A DNA stretch of 64,000 bases, taken from NCBI RefSeq assembly GCF_016735695.1, contig NZ_JAERQD010000037.1:1-64000 (forward strand), given 5' to 3'. The stretch is from Microvirga zambiensis WSM3693 (GTDB lineage: Bacteria; Pseudomonadota; Alphaproteobacteria; Rhizobiales; Beijerinckiaceae). This document shows, piece after piece, positions 15,602 to 24,948 of this stretch; positions within the stretch are counted from its first letter, which is position 1, and every line of letters starts with the position of its first letter. The translations under genes were made by a program, and so were the position numbers. The notes under the pieces were generated by a model. It was not told the origin of the DNA. It did not search any database and saw only the letters and a list, made by a program, of their open reading frames with translations.

Positions 15602-17406
15602 GACGTTCCACACCGAGCAGATCGTTCCTGGAGCGGGGAGGTTTCGGCCTTCTCGCTCTCGTCGTTCTGATCGTCTTCGCCTTCGACGTTCTGCCCGCCG
15701 CACGGCTGCTGCTGACGGCGCTGGCTCCAGGCGGCGTGTTCAATCCCGATGCTGCGCTCGCCGCCCTGTCGAGCAGATCCGCCGTCAATGCGACGCGTGC
15801 GACCCTCGAGACCGCGTTCCTGTCGAGCCTGATCGCCGTGCCGCTCGGCGTCGTCATGGCCTTCGCGCTCGGCGTCACCGACATGCGCGGACGACGCCTC
15901 GTCTCGTTTCTCTTCGTGTTGTCGGTGATGATCTCGCCGCAGGTGATGGCACTCGCCTTCCTGCATCTCGCCGGTCCCGCTTCGCCGATCCTCAACACCA
16001 TCGGCCTTGCGCCGCAAGCGGGGAGCGCCAATCCGATGCTCGGACGCGGCGGCATCGTGCTCGTGATAGGGCTGCATCACGCACCCCTCGTCTATGTGGT
16101 GATGAGCGCGGGTCTGAAGCGCATTCCCTCCGCCGTCGTCGAGGCTGCACGCATCGATGGTGCGCATCCGATGCGGATCGTCACCGATCATCTTCTGCCG
16201 CTGCTGCGCCCGCATCTCGTCGGCGCGGCGCTGCTCGCCTTCGTCGCCGGCATCGGCAATTTCGGCATTCCGGCGCTTCTCGGGGCGCCGGTGAATTATC
16301 TCACGCTGCCGGTTCTCATCTATCGCCGCCTGTCGAGTTTCGGCACGGGAACCTTAAGCGATGTGGCCGCACTCGGCCTTCTCGTTGCCGTCATCGCCAT
16401 CGTCTGCGTCGCGGCGAGCCAGTTGCTGATGCGCCGGAGCAGCGTGCATCTTGAAGAGGATGCGCCGCTGCAGCCGTTCTGGCCGCTCGGCCGTGGGCGT
16501 GCGGCAACAGAGACCATCGTCGCCCTGGTCATCGGCCTCACCCTCGTTCTGCCGATGCTGTCCCTGCTGGCATCGGCGCTCGTGCCGTCCTACGGCATGC
16601 CCCTCAACCTCGCGACGATCACCCTCGACAACTTCACCGAGGTGCTGGCGCGGCAGGACGTGACGATCCGGGCGTTCACGAATTCGCTGCTCTACGCAGG
16701 CGGCGCCGCAGGCCTGCTGGCGATCCTGTCCGTGCCGCTGGCTTATGGCCTCGTGCGCCTGATGGCTTACGGACGAACGGCGGCAATCGCTCTTCTCGAG
16801 ATATCTTACGTGCTGCCCGGCATCGTGCTCGCCATCGCGTGCATCCTGCTGTTCTTGAAGCCGCTGCCGCTCGTCGGCGTCTCGCTCTATGCGACGCCGT
16901 GGATCATCGTCTTCGCCTATCTCGCCCGCTTCCTGTCGGTGACGTTGAAGCCCGTGCTCGCGGGCATGGAACAGGTCGACATGGCGCAGGAAGAAGCCGC
17001 CGCCATCGACGGCGCGCGCCTTACGCAGCGGCTTGTCGACATCGTTCTGCCGTCGCTGCTGCCGGCTGCCGTCGCAGGCGGCCTGATGGCCTTCCTGCTC
17101 GCCTTCAGCGAGTTGACGGTCTCCGCCCTTCTCTGGTCTGCGGGAACGGAAACCATCGGCGTGGTGCTCTACAATCTCGAAGAAGCGGGCCTTGCGAGCC
17201 AGGCCTCCGCCGTCGCGGTCGTGATCGTCGCGGTCGTGACCGTCGCGATGCTCGCGCTTGATGCCTTAGGCCAGTATCTGCCGGCGGGCACCCTGCCCTG
17301 GCATTGCGAGACGGCGGGTGACAGATATCTGAAAGCCAAGGCGCTTCATGCGCCAGCTCGCGCTCCGGCGATCACTCGGCTCAAGCCGAAGCCGGCACTG
17401 AGCTGA
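15598..17406 (+). CDS. ABC transporter permease, two fused membrane domains (FbpB type)
   Basis: The 602-residue protein fuses two binding-protein-dependent permease domains, as in FbpB and related iron(III) importers. About 12 membrane segments are visible. The first domain carries the cytoplasmic EAA loop VVEAARIDGAHPMRIVTDHL, the second QEEAAAIDGARLTQRLVDI. The GTG start overlaps the stop of the binding-protein gene. Family members normally end near LPAGTLPWH; this one continues for some 30 extra, partly basic residues (KAKALHAPARAPAITRLKPK). The next gene downstream is a LysR regulator, so the energy-coupling ATPase must be encoded elsewhere or borrowed. Confidence 0.9.
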   Translation: MRRSTPSRSFLERGGFGLLALVVLIVFAFDVLPAARLLLTALAPGGVFNPDAALAALSSRSAVNATRATLETAFLSSLIAVPLGVVMAFALGVTDMRGRRLVSFLFVLSVMISPQVMALAFLHLAGPASPILNTIGLAPQAGSANPMLGRGGIVLVIGLHHAPLVYVVMSAGLKRIPSAVVEAARIDGAHPMRIVTDHLLPLLRPHLVGAALLAFVAGIGNFGIPALLGAPVNYLTLPVLIYRRLSSFGTGTLSDVAALGLLVAVIAIVCVAASQLLMRRSSVHLEEDAPLQPFWPLGRGRAATETIVALVIGLTLVLPMLSLLASALVPSYGMPLNLATITLDNFTEVLARQDVTIRAFTNSLLYAGGAAGLLAILSVPLAYGLVRLMAYGRTAAIALLEISYVLPGIVLAIACILLFLKPLPLVGVSLYATPWIIVFAYLARFLSVTLKPVLAGMEQVDMAQEEAAAIDGARLTQRLVDIVLPSLLPAAVAGGLMAFLLAFSELTVSALLWSAGTETIGVVLYNLEEAGLASQASAVAVVIVAVVTVAMLALDALGQYLPAGTLPWHCETAGDRYLKAKALHAPARAPAITRLKPKPALS

Positions 17407-17451
17407 TGGGTATATTTCGCCCGCCTGTGGGTCGCTGGGATTGACACCCAC

Positions 17452-17488
17452 TTACGTCATCACCGGCCTTGTGCCGGCCATGACGTAA
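17452..17488. repeat. Palindrome related to family B (core only)
   Basis: TTACGTCAT and ATGACGTAA arms enclose CACCGGCCTTGTGCCGGCC, a single hairpin equal to one half of family B. It lies 46 nt behind the permease stop and may act as a terminator-like structure. Confidence 0.7.
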
Positions 17489-17648
17489 GAGTTTCGTTGC
17501 TCGATGCCTTTCCCAATTCCTCATCAAAACTGAAGACCTCTCCCACGCTCCTGGCGGGCTGCGGGCTTCAGGGCTTTGCGCGATGCTGCGGCATGTCCTG
17601 GAACATTCCCCCTATGCCGGACCCGGCCCGGCGCTTTAGCATCATCTC

Positions 17649-18545
17649 ATGGCTTCTTCGTCTCTCGATCCCTTCCGTCTCGCCCTCACCGAACCGTCCT
17701 GGGACGATCTGCGGATCTTTCTCGCCGTGGTGGCTCATGGATCGATGAACTCCGCCGCGAAGGCGCTCGGCCAGAGCCAGCCGACGGTCGCGCGGCGCAT
17801 CAAGGTGCTCGAGGAAACCTTGGGGATCTCGCTGTTTCAGCGCGGCCCGAACAATCTCGACCTGACGGAGGCCGGACAGGCCGTGTTCGAGGCCGCCGCC
17901 CCCATGGGCGACGCTGCCGCCATCGTCTCGCGCACCGCGGCTGCCTACCGCCCCGACCCGGACGCACCGGTGCGGATCACGGCGACCGCCTCGGTGACCC
18001 TCTTTCTGTCGCTGCATTCCACGGCTTTGCACGAGGCGGCGACTCCCGTGGAGATCGCTTACATCCCGACCCGGCAGCGGCTCGATCTCGCCTCCGGCGA
18101 GGCCGATATCGGGCTCAGGATGCGGTCCCTGCCGGAGGGCACCGACGATCTCGTCGCGCGCAAGATCGGCCAGATCGCCTTCGCCATGTATGCCCGTGAC
18201 GAGAACCCGACCGCCGTCATCGCGCCGCCGGAGGACCCGACGCTGTCGCGACAGGCCGCCTATGTGGCGGAGTTCGCGCAGGGCCGCACAATCGCCGCCC
18301 GCATCGGCGACATGCCTATCCGCTACCAGGCGGCAAAGGCGGGCCTGGGCGCCGCCTTCCTCCCCTGCTGGCTCGGCGATTCGGACCCGGACCTCATCCA
18401 GGTGGTAAAGCCCGAAGGCGACCTGATCGAGGACGTCTTCCTCGTCATGCATCGCCGCAGCCGCAACCGCCCGAACGTGACGCGGGTGGCGAACGCGCTG
18501 GCGGCTTTGTTCAAGCAGAACCAGAAGGCGCTGGTGGGCGGGTGA
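17649..18545 (+). CDS. LysR-family transcriptional regulator
   Basis: A 298-residue regulator with the N-terminal winged helix-turn-helix WDDLRIFLAVVAHGSMNSAAKALGQSQPTVARRIKVLEE (recognition helix within residues 32-55; quoted in part as AAKALGQSQPTVARRIKVLE) and a type-2 periplasmic-binding fold behind it. The effector domain is short of conserved pocket residues that would tell the ligand. It lies 240 bp behind the orphan ABC genes in the same direction, but separated by a palindrome, so regulation of those genes is possible without being shown. The C-terminus RSRNRPNVTRVANALAALF is usual for LysR proteins that control oxidative or catabolic genes. Confidence 0.9.
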   Translation: MASSSLDPFRLALTEPSWDDLRIFLAVVAHGSMNSAAKALGQSQPTVARRIKVLEETLGISLFQRGPNNLDLTEAGQAVFEAAAPMGDAAAIVSRTAAAYRPDPDAPVRITATASVTLFLSLHSTALHEAATPVEIAYIPTRQRLDLASGEADIGLRMRSLPEGTDDLVARKIGQIAFAMYARDENPTAVIAPPEDPTLSRQAAYVAEFAQGRTIAARIGDMPIRYQAAKAGLGAAFLPCWLGDSDPDLIQVVKPEGDLIEDVFLVMHRRSRNRPNVTRVANALAALFKQNQKALVGG

Positions 18546-18572
18546 GATGCCTCTTCTCTCCCCTTCTCCCAC

Positions 18573-18666
18573 CACGTCATCACCGGCCTTGTGCCGGTGA
18601 TCTCGATCAGTAAGACGCAGCGTTTTTCAGGATCGGGATGGCCGGGACAAGCCCGGCCATGACGTG
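18573..18666. repeat. Palindromic repeat family B, copy 4
   Basis: Bounded by CACGTCATCACCGGCCTTG and GCCCGGCCATGACGTG, with the same middle segment order as the copy at 4082. It fills the space between the convergent LysR gene and mutY. Confidence 0.85.
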
Positions 18667-18682
18667 GAAGAAAGAGGCGACC

Positions 18683-19795
18683 TCACGCACCCTTCGCCTG
18701 CTTCTCGCTCTTTCCCTTCGGCCCCGGAATATCCCCCAGCGCATGCACGAGCACCTTCTTCATGGCGCCGGGCAATGCCTCCTCGTGCAGCTGAAGGCGC
18801 GGCGTCCAGCGCATGTCCTCTGGCGCAGGCGTGCCTTTTGCGACCTTGGCGAAGAGCACCGTCAGCTCCAGCGGGAAATGGGTGAAGACGTGTTTCACCG
18901 TGCCGGGGAGCCGCTGCCAGCGCGCCTCGATGGGAGCGTCGAGCACCGCGCGGGAGGGCTGGTAGTCCGGCACCCATTCGCTCGTCGGCGGCTCGGCCAT
19001 GCCGCCGAGCAGGCCGAGCGGCGGGCGTGTGCGGAGCAGGATCGTGTCGTCGGCGCGCAGGACCACGAAGGCTGCGCCCTTGCGCAGCTGCCCGCTCTCC
19101 TTCTTCTGCTTACGCGGAAAGCTCTCCTGCAGACCTTCCGCGCGCGCCTTGCAGGGCACCATCCACGGGCAGAGCGCGCAGGCCGGGCGCTTGGGCGTGC
19201 AGATCGTGGCGCCGAGATCCATGACGGCCTGCGCGAAATCGCCGGGCCGGTCCGCAGGTACCAGCTCTTCCGTCAGCGCACGAATCAAAGGCTTGGCCTT
19301 CGGCAGCGGCTCCTCGACCATGTAGATGCGGGAGACGACTCGCTCCACATTGCCGTCCACCGCCGCCGCTTTCTCGTCGAAGGCGATCGCCGCCACCGCC
19401 GCCGCCGTATAGGCGCCGATGCCGGGAAGCTTCAGCAGCTCCGCCTCGGTCGAGGGAAAGCGTCCGTCGTGCTTCTCTATGACCGCCTTGGCGCAGGCAT
19501 GGAGATTGCGGGCGCGGGAATAATAGCCGAGCCCCGCCCAGGCATGCATCACCGCCTCGCTCGGCGCCTCGGCAAGGGCCTCGACAGAGGGGAAACGCTC
19601 CAGAAAATTCAGGTAATAGGACCGGACTGCCGCCACGGTCGTCTGCTGCAGCATGATCTCGGAGAGCCAGACGCGGTAAGGGTCCGCGGTTTCGCCCGGC
19701 CTGGCACGCCACGGCAGATCGCGCCGGTGACGGTCGTACCAGGCGAGAAGATCCTGCGGGTCGGGCTTGGTCGCGCTCGCGGCGGGCGTTAACAT
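18683..19795 (-). CDS. mutY: A/G-specific adenine glycosylase
   Basis: Removes adenine mispaired with 8-oxoguanine. The 370-residue product has the catalytic-Glu helix RVWLSEIMLQQTTVAAV, the helix-hairpin-helix LPGIGAYTAAAVAAIAF, the catalytic Asp region PGDFAQAVMDLGATIC and the 4Fe-4S cysteines CTPKRPACALCPWMVPC. A NUDIX-like C-terminal domain for 8-oxoG recognition follows (VVLRADDTILLRTRPPLGLL). Length is normal. The gene is divergent from the DciA-like gene, with only about 75 bp for both promoters; the same pairing is found in other Rhizobiales. Confidence 0.96.
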   Translation of the reverse strand: MLTPAASATKPDPQDLLAWYDRHRRDLPWRARPGETADPYRVWLSEIMLQQTTVAAVRSYYLNFLERFPSVEALAEAPSEAVMHAWAGLGYYSRARNLHACAKAVIEKHDGRFPSTEAELLKLPGIGAYTAAAVAAIAFDEKAAAVDGNVERVVSRIYMVEEPLPKAKPLIRALTEELVPADRPGDFAQAVMDLGATICTPKRPACALCPWMVPCKARAEGLQESFPRKQKKESGQLRKGAAFVVLRADDTILLRTRPPLGLLGGMAEPPTSEWVPDYQPSRAVLDAPIEARWQRLPGTVKHVFTHFPLELTVLFAKVAKGTPAPEDMRWTPRLQLHEEALPGAMKKVLVHALGDIPGPKGKSEKQAKGA

Positions 19796-19872
19796 GGAAT
19801 TGGCAATAGCGTTCTATAGCGCATATTCCAACGCGGCTTTTGGACATTCAACATGAGACGACAGAGGCCCCA

Positions 19873-20382
19873 TTGAGACGACCAAGACCTCTTGCCCGCC
19901 CCCTCGCCGAGTTTCTCGACGTCTGCCTGTCCCCGAGCCTGGCGGCGCAAGGCTTTGCCACGTCGGACGTCATCATGGCCTGGCCCGATATTGTCGGCGA
20001 GCGGCTTTCCGCCTTCACCCAGCCGCTCAAGATCGAGTGGAAACGCAAAAGCCCCCATGCCGATCCGGAAGCGCGGCCCGACCCGGCGACCCTGGTGATC
20101 AGGGTCGAGAGCGCCTTCGCCCTCGAGATGCAGCACCTCGCGCCGACCGTCATCGACCGGGTGAACACCTATTACGGCTGGCGCTGCATCGGGAAGCTCG
20201 TCTTGAAGCAAGGCCCGGTTCGGCGGGTGGAAACCAAGCGCCCGCCCCCGCCCGTTCTCACCCCGGCGGATCGGGCGAAGGTCGGCAGGGCGGTCGAGCC
20301 CATCGAGGAGGAATCCCTGAGGGCTGCTCTCGACCGGCTCGGACAGGCCATCGTCAGCTCCCGTTCAAGCACGAAAGCGTGA
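19873..20382 (+). CDS. DUF721 / DciA-like protein
   Basis: A roughly 169-residue protein of the DUF721 family, to which the replicative-helicase operator DciA belongs; a role in DnaB loading is possible but not shown for this branch. It begins LRRPRPLARPLAEFLDVCL and has the family core VIMAWPDIVGERLSAFTQPL and LVIRVESAFALEMQHLAP. I use the TTG at 19873, with AGAGG 5 nt upstream; a TTG at 19840 in frame would add 11 residues, and no in-frame ATG exists. The C-terminal tail is proline-rich and then helical. A DsbA-like gene follows after 72 bp. Confidence 0.75.
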   Translation: MRRPRPLARPLAEFLDVCLSPSLAAQGFATSDVIMAWPDIVGERLSAFTQPLKIEWKRKSPHADPEARPDPATLVIRVESAFALEMQHLAPTVIDRVNTYYGWRCIGKLVLKQGPVRRVETKRPPPPVLTPADRAKVGRAVEPIEEESLRAALDRLGQAIVSSRSSTKA

Positions 20383-20454
20383 CATGGTTGGCGCTTGCCA
20401 GGAATGGCAAGGCATTCTACCGCAGGACGAAATCTCTTCAGGAGCCTTTCCACG

Positions 20455-21093
20455 ATGATCACCCGGCGCCAGACGCTTCAGCTTCTCGGGACCGCAGCCG
20501 CGGCCGCCTATCTCGCCACGAGCCTGCCGGCGCTTGCCCAGAACGTGGCCGTATCGGACCTCGCGGTCCCCGGCCCCCTCGGCGATGTGGCTCTCGGCCC
20601 GGAAAACGCCAAGGTGACGATCATCGAATACGCCTCGATGACCTGCTCCCACTGCGCCAATTTCCACAAGACGACCTGGCCCGAGCTGAAGAAGCGCTAC
20701 ATCGATACCGGCAAGATCCGCTTCGTCCTGCGCGAATTCCCGCTCGACCCGCTCGCGACCGCCGGCTTCATGCTCGCCCGCTGCGACGGCAACGACAAAT
20801 ATTATCTGATCACGGACCTGCTGTTCGAGCAGCAGCGCAACTGGGCTTTTGTGGACAAGCCGCTGGACGCCCTGCGCGGGCTGATGCGCCAGGCGGGTTT
20901 TTCACAGGAAAAATTTGACGCTTGCCTCAAGGACCAGAAACTATATGACGCAGTCAACGCGGTGAAGAACCGGGGTATTGAGCAGTTCCGTGTGGACTCC
21001 ACGCCGACTTTCTTCATCAATGGTCAGCGTCATCCTGGAAGCCTGTCGATCGATGAGATTGAAAAGGTCATCAAGCCTCTCTTGGGCGAATAA
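20455..21093 (+). CDS. DsbA-family thiol-disulfide oxidoreductase
   Basis: A 212-residue secreted thioredoxin-fold protein. The start at 20455 has AGGAG 9 nt upstream and gives a twin-arginine-like signal peptide (TRRQTLQLLG, cleavage near LPALAQ). The mature part has the redox motif CSHC (Cys64, Cys67) in the context IEYASMTCSHCANFHKTTWP, and the cis-Pro loop DSTPTFFINGQRHPG. This is the DsbA/DSBA-like thioredoxin (thioredoxin_4) group that oxidises or shuffles disulfides in periplasmic proteins. It lies 45 bp upstream of smc in the same direction, an order seen in many Rhizobiales. Confidence 0.92.
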   Translation: MITRRQTLQLLGTAAAAAYLATSLPALAQNVAVSDLAVPGPLGDVALGPENAKVTIIEYASMTCSHCANFHKTTWPELKKRYIDTGKIRFVLREFPLDPLATAGFMLARCDGNDKYYLITDLLFEQQRNWAFVDKPLDALRGLMRQAGFSQEKFDACLKDQKLYDAVNAVKNRGIEQFRVDSTPTFFINGQRHPGSLSIDEIEKVIKPLLGE

Positions 21094-21138
21094 GCTCCTT
21101 CACCCTGCCCTTCCCGGGCGGGACGGGAAGGCGCGTCC

Positions 21139-24100
21139 ATGAAGCTGACGCGCCTTCGCATCGCCGGCTTCAAGACCTTCGTCGAGCCCACCGACTTCCT
21201 GATCGAGCCGGGGCTGACCGGCGTCGTCGGCCCGAACGGCTGCGGCAAGTCCAACCTCGTCGAGGCCCTGCGCTGGGTCATGGGAGAGAACTCCCACAAG
21301 AACATGCGCGCCACGGGGATGGACGACGTCATCTTCTCGGGCTCCTCCGGCTCCGGGGGGCGCCCGGCCCGCAACTGGGCCGAGGTGATGCTCACCATCG
21401 ACAACGGCGAGCGCACGGCGCCTGCCGCCTTCAACGATACCGATCTGCTTGAAATCTCGCGCAAGATCGAGCGCGAGGAAGGCTCGACCTATCGGGTCAA
21501 CGGCAAGGAAGTGCGCGCCCGCGACGTGCAGATCCTCTTCGCCGACGCCGCCACCGGCGCCCGCTCGCCGGCTCTCGTCCGCCAGGGCCAGATCAGCGAG
21601 ATCATCTCCGCCAAGCCCCAGGCCCGCCGCCGCATTCTCGAAGATGCCGCCGGCATCGCCGGCCTTCATGCCCGCCGGCACGAGGCCGAGCTGCGCCTCA
21701 AGGCCGCCGAGGACAACCTGGTGCGCGTCGAGGACGTGATCCGGGAGCTCGAGAGCCAGATCGAAAGCCTGAAGCGCCAGGGCCGCCAGGCCTCGCGCTA
21801 CAAGAACCTGTCCGCCGAGATCCGCCGGCTCGAAGCCCTGGTCTATGCCATCAGCTTCGCCGAGGCGCGGGATCAGGCCGCGACGGCCGAGCGCCAGGTC
21901 GCCGAGGATCTAAAGGCGGTTGCCGACGCCACCGAGGAGCAGACCCGCTCCGCCACCGCCCAGGCCGTTTCCGCCCATGGCATCCCGGCCCTGCGGCAGG
22001 AAGAGGCCGCGGCCGCGGCGGCCCTGCAGCGCCTGACCCATGCCCGCAACGAGCTCGAATCGGAAGAGCGCCGCTCCAAGGAGCGGGTGGTCGAGCTGGA
22101 GCGCCATATCGGCGACCTCAACCGCGACATCGCCCGCGAGGCGGCCCAGCGCACGGATGCCGAGGCCACCATCGAGCGCCTGCAATCCGAGGCTGCCGAG
22201 ATCGCGCTCACCACGGACGGAGCCGACGATGCCCGCGCCGAGGCCAATGAGCGCCTTCAGGCCGCCGAGGCCGAACTGGCCGAGGCCGAAGCGGCTTTAA
22301 GCGCCCTTCAGGCCCAGACCTCCGACCTCAATGCCCGCCGCGCCGCCCTGGAACGCGCCGTGCGCGAGGAGATGGAGCGCGCCTCCCGTTTCCGATCCGA
22401 AAAAGAGCGCTTGGAGCGCGACATCGCGGCGCTCTCGGCCTCGCCGGAGGACGGGCCGTCGCTCGACGACATGCGCGAGGAAGCGGCGATTGCCGAGGAA
22501 ACCGCCCAGAGCGCCGAGGAATCGGTGATCGAGGCTCGCGAGATCCTTGCGGCCGCCCGGGAGGCGGAAAACCGCCTGCGCCAGCCCGTCAACGAGGCCG
22601 AGCGCAAGGCGCAGCGGCTCGAAACCGAGGCGCGCACGCTTGCCAAGCTCGTCACCTCCGCCACCGGCGACCTCTGGCCACCGGCGGTCGACCAGATCAC
22701 GGTCCAGAAGGGCTACGAGACGGCGCTCGGTGCAGCGCTTGGCGACGATCTCGAAGCCTCGATCAACCCTTCGGCCCCGCATCATTGGGCCGAGACCACC
22801 TCCGGTGAGGGCGATCCCTCCCTGCCGGAGGGCGTTTCCTCGCTTGCCGACCTCGCCCAGGCGCCGGCGCAACTGCAACGCCGCCTGCGCCAGATCGGCG
22901 TGGTGAGCAAGGAAGACGGCCTTCGCCTGCGTGGGCTCCTGAAGCCCGGCCAGCGGCTCGTCTCCATGGAAGGCGACCTGTGGCGCTGGGACGGCTTTAC
23001 GGCGGCCGCCGAAGCGCCCTCGCCCGCCGCCCGTCGCTTGGCGGAAAAGAACCGCCTTGGCGATCTGGAACGCGAGGCGGCGGAAGCCCGCGAACAGGCC
23101 GAGCACCTGCGCCGCGAGGCGGAAGCCGCACTCGAGACCGTCCGCAAGGCGGCTTCGCACGAGATGCAGGCCATCGAGGCCGCCCGACAGACCCGGCAGG
23201 CGCTCGACGCCGCGAGGACCCGGCTGGTGGCGGCCGAGCGCAAGGAAGCCGAGCTCGGCCAGCGCCGCTCGGCCCTGCAGGAAGGCCTGACCCGCCTCTC
23301 CGAGAGCGAGGCGGAGGCGCTGGAGCGCGTGCAGGATGCACAAGAAGCCCTGCAGGACCTCGCCCCCGCGCCGGATCTCGAAAGCCGCCTGCTAGAGGAG
23401 CGCACCCGCGTCGCCGAGCGCCGGGCCGCAGCCTCCGAGGCGCGCGCCGCCCTGCAATCCCTCATGCACGAGGCCGAACTGCGCCGGCGCCGGCAAGACG
23501 CTCTGGCCTCCGACATCCGCCTCTGGACCGAGCGCGTCGCCCGTGCCGCCAGGGCCTTCGAGGATCTGGGCGAGCGCCTGGAGCGCGCTCAGGACGAGCA
23601 TCAGCGCCTGCTGGAGGCGCCCGACACCTATCTGCAGCGCCGCCGCGCCCTGATCGCGGAGGTCGAGCAGGCGGAGGCGAAGCGCAAGGAAGCCGCCGAC
23701 CGCCTCGCCGATGCGGAGACCGGCCTCGCCGAGACCGACCGCGCCGCCCGCGCGGCCCTGGAGGCACTGTCAGCGGCCCGTGAGGCCCGCGCCGGATCGC
23801 AGGCCCGCCACGAGGCGGCCGTCGCTCGCCTCGCCGAGATCACCCGCAATATCGCGGAGAACCTGGAGACGACCCCGGCCGGCCTGATCGAGCTCGCAGG
23901 CCTCAGGGAGGTGACCGAGCTTCCGCCCCACGCGGAGATCGAATCGAAGCTCCACTCCCTCAAGAACGACCGGGAACGCCTCGGCGCCGTGAACCTGCGC
24001 GCCGACGAGGAGCTCACCGAGCTCGAAACCAAATACAACAACATCGCCGGCGAGCGGGACGACCTTGTCGAAGCCATCAAGCGCCTGCGCCAGGCGATCG

Positions 24101-24606
24101 GCAGCCTCAACCGCGAAGGCCGCGAGCGCCTGCTCGCCGCCTTCGACGTGGTGAACGACCATTTCAAGCGCCTCTTCACGACTCTCTTCGGCGGCGGCAC
24201 GGCCGAGCTGACCCTGGTCGATTCGGACGATCCGCTGGAAGCCGGCCTCGAAATCCTCGCCCGCCCGCCAGGCAAGAAGCCCCAGAGCATGACCCTGCTC
24301 TCCGGCGGCGAGCAGGCGCTCACCGCCACGGCCCTGATCTTCGCGGTGTTCCTCACGAATCCCTCGCCGATCTGCGTGCTCGACGAGGTCGACGCGCCGC
24401 TCGACGACGCCAACGTGGAGCGCTATTGCGCCCTTCTCGAGGATATGGCGCGCCAGACCGAGACCCGGTTCGTGGTCATCACCCACAACCCGATCACCAT
24501 GGCGCGGATGGACCGGCTCTTCGGCGTCACCATGGCCGAGCGCGGCGTCTCGCAGCTGGTCTCCGTCGATCTGCAGAGCGCAGAGCGCATTCTTGAGGTA
24601 GCCTAG
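21139..24606 (+). CDS. smc: Chromosome segregation protein SMC
   Basis: The 1155-residue ATPase dimer organises and segregates the chromosome together with ScpA and ScpB, which are not in the window. The N-terminal head starts MKLTRLRIAGFKTFVEPTDF with Walker A GPNGCGKS (residues 31-38). Long Ala/Glu/Arg-rich coiled coils run on both sides of a compact hinge (about 510-620). The C-terminal head has the ABC signature LLSGGEQALTATAL and Walker B CVLDEVDAPLDD. The length is normal for alphaproteobacteria. It probably shares a transcript with the DsbA-like gene upstream and is followed by palindromic repeats. Confidence 0.96.
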   Translation: MKLTRLRIAGFKTFVEPTDFLIEPGLTGVVGPNGCGKSNLVEALRWVMGENSHKNMRATGMDDVIFSGSSGSGGRPARNWAEVMLTIDNGERTAPAAFNDTDLLEISRKIEREEGSTYRVNGKEVRARDVQILFADAATGARSPALVRQGQISEIISAKPQARRRILEDAAGIAGLHARRHEAELRLKAAEDNLVRVEDVIRELESQIESLKRQGRQASRYKNLSAEIRRLEALVYAISFAEARDQAATAERQVAEDLKAVADATEEQTRSATAQAVSAHGIPALRQEEAAAAAALQRLTHARNELESEERRSKERVVELERHIGDLNRDIAREAAQRTDAEATIERLQSEAAEIALTTDGADDARAEANERLQAAEAELAEAEAALSALQAQTSDLNARRAALERAVREEMERASRFRSEKERLERDIAALSASPEDGPSLDDMREEAAIAEETAQSAEESVIEAREILAAAREAENRLRQPVNEAERKAQRLETEARTLAKLVTSATGDLWPPAVDQITVQKGYETALGAALGDDLEASINPSAPHHWAETTSGEGDPSLPEGVSSLADLAQAPAQLQRRLRQIGVVSKEDGLRLRGLLKPGQRLVSMEGDLWRWDGFTAAAEAPSPAARRLAEKNRLGDLEREAAEAREQAEHLRREAEAALETVRKAASHEMQAIEAARQTRQALDAARTRLVAAERKEAELGQRRSALQEGLTRLSESEAEALERVQDAQEALQDLAPAPDLESRLLEERTRVAERRAAASEARAALQSLMHEAELRRRRQDALASDIRLWTERVARAARAFEDLGERLERAQDEHQRLLEAPDTYLQRRRALIAEVEQAEAKRKEAADRLADAETGLAETDRAARAALEALSAAREARAGSQARHEAAVARLAEITRNIAENLETTPAGLIELAGLREVTELPPHAEIESKLHSLKNDRERLGAVNLRADEELTELETKYNNIAGERDDLVEAIKRLRQAIGSLNREGRERLLAAFDVVNDHFKRLFTTLFGGGTAELTLVDSDDPLEAGLEILARPPGKKPQSMTLLSGGEQALTATALIFAVFLTNPSPICVLDEVDAPLDDANVERYCALLEDMARQTETRFVVITHNPITMARMDRLFGVTMAERGVSQLVSVDLQSAERILEVA

Positions 24607-24607
24607 C

Positions 24608-24736
24608 GCATCGTGCCGAAAAGTGGCCCCGGTTTTCGCTAACGCGGCCCGTTGGGTCGGCCCCGGACGATGCGCCAGCCCAGAAGAGAGGCATCGGATG
24701 GATCCTAGAAGTGGAATCCACTTCTAGGTCCGATGC
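24608..24736. repeat. Two adjacent family C palindromes
   Basis: The first spans 24608-24673 with arms GCATCGT/ACGATGC; the second spans 24691-24736 with arms GCATCGGA/TCCGATGC around CCTAGAAGTGG-AAT-CCACTTCTAGG. They lie between smc and the atp promoter and may serve as transcription barriers. Confidence 0.75.
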
Positions 24737-24858
24737 CGTAAGGCTTTCAGGCCTCCGCCATGCTTCGGCCTCAAAAACATGTGCGCTTCCAGGTCCAGCA
24801 CACCCAAAAACACCAATACTTTAGAATTTTCAAAGACTTAGATCTTTTCAGTCGGTCC

Positions 24859-24887
24859 TTGACAGGGGGGACCCCCGCTCATATGGT
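24859..24887 (+). promoter_or_regulatory. Sigma-70-type promoter of the atp (F0) operon
   Basis: TTGACA at 24859-24864 and TATGGT at 24882-24887 are exactly 17 nt apart. The spacer contains a G6-A-C5 dyad. The start codon of atpI lies 61 nt downstream of the -10 element. Confidence 0.7.
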
Positions 24888-24948
24888 GCGCCCGGCTTTC
24901 GGGGCTGGCTTCCAAGCATCTTCCCGCATCGCTTCAAAGGAGATCGCA

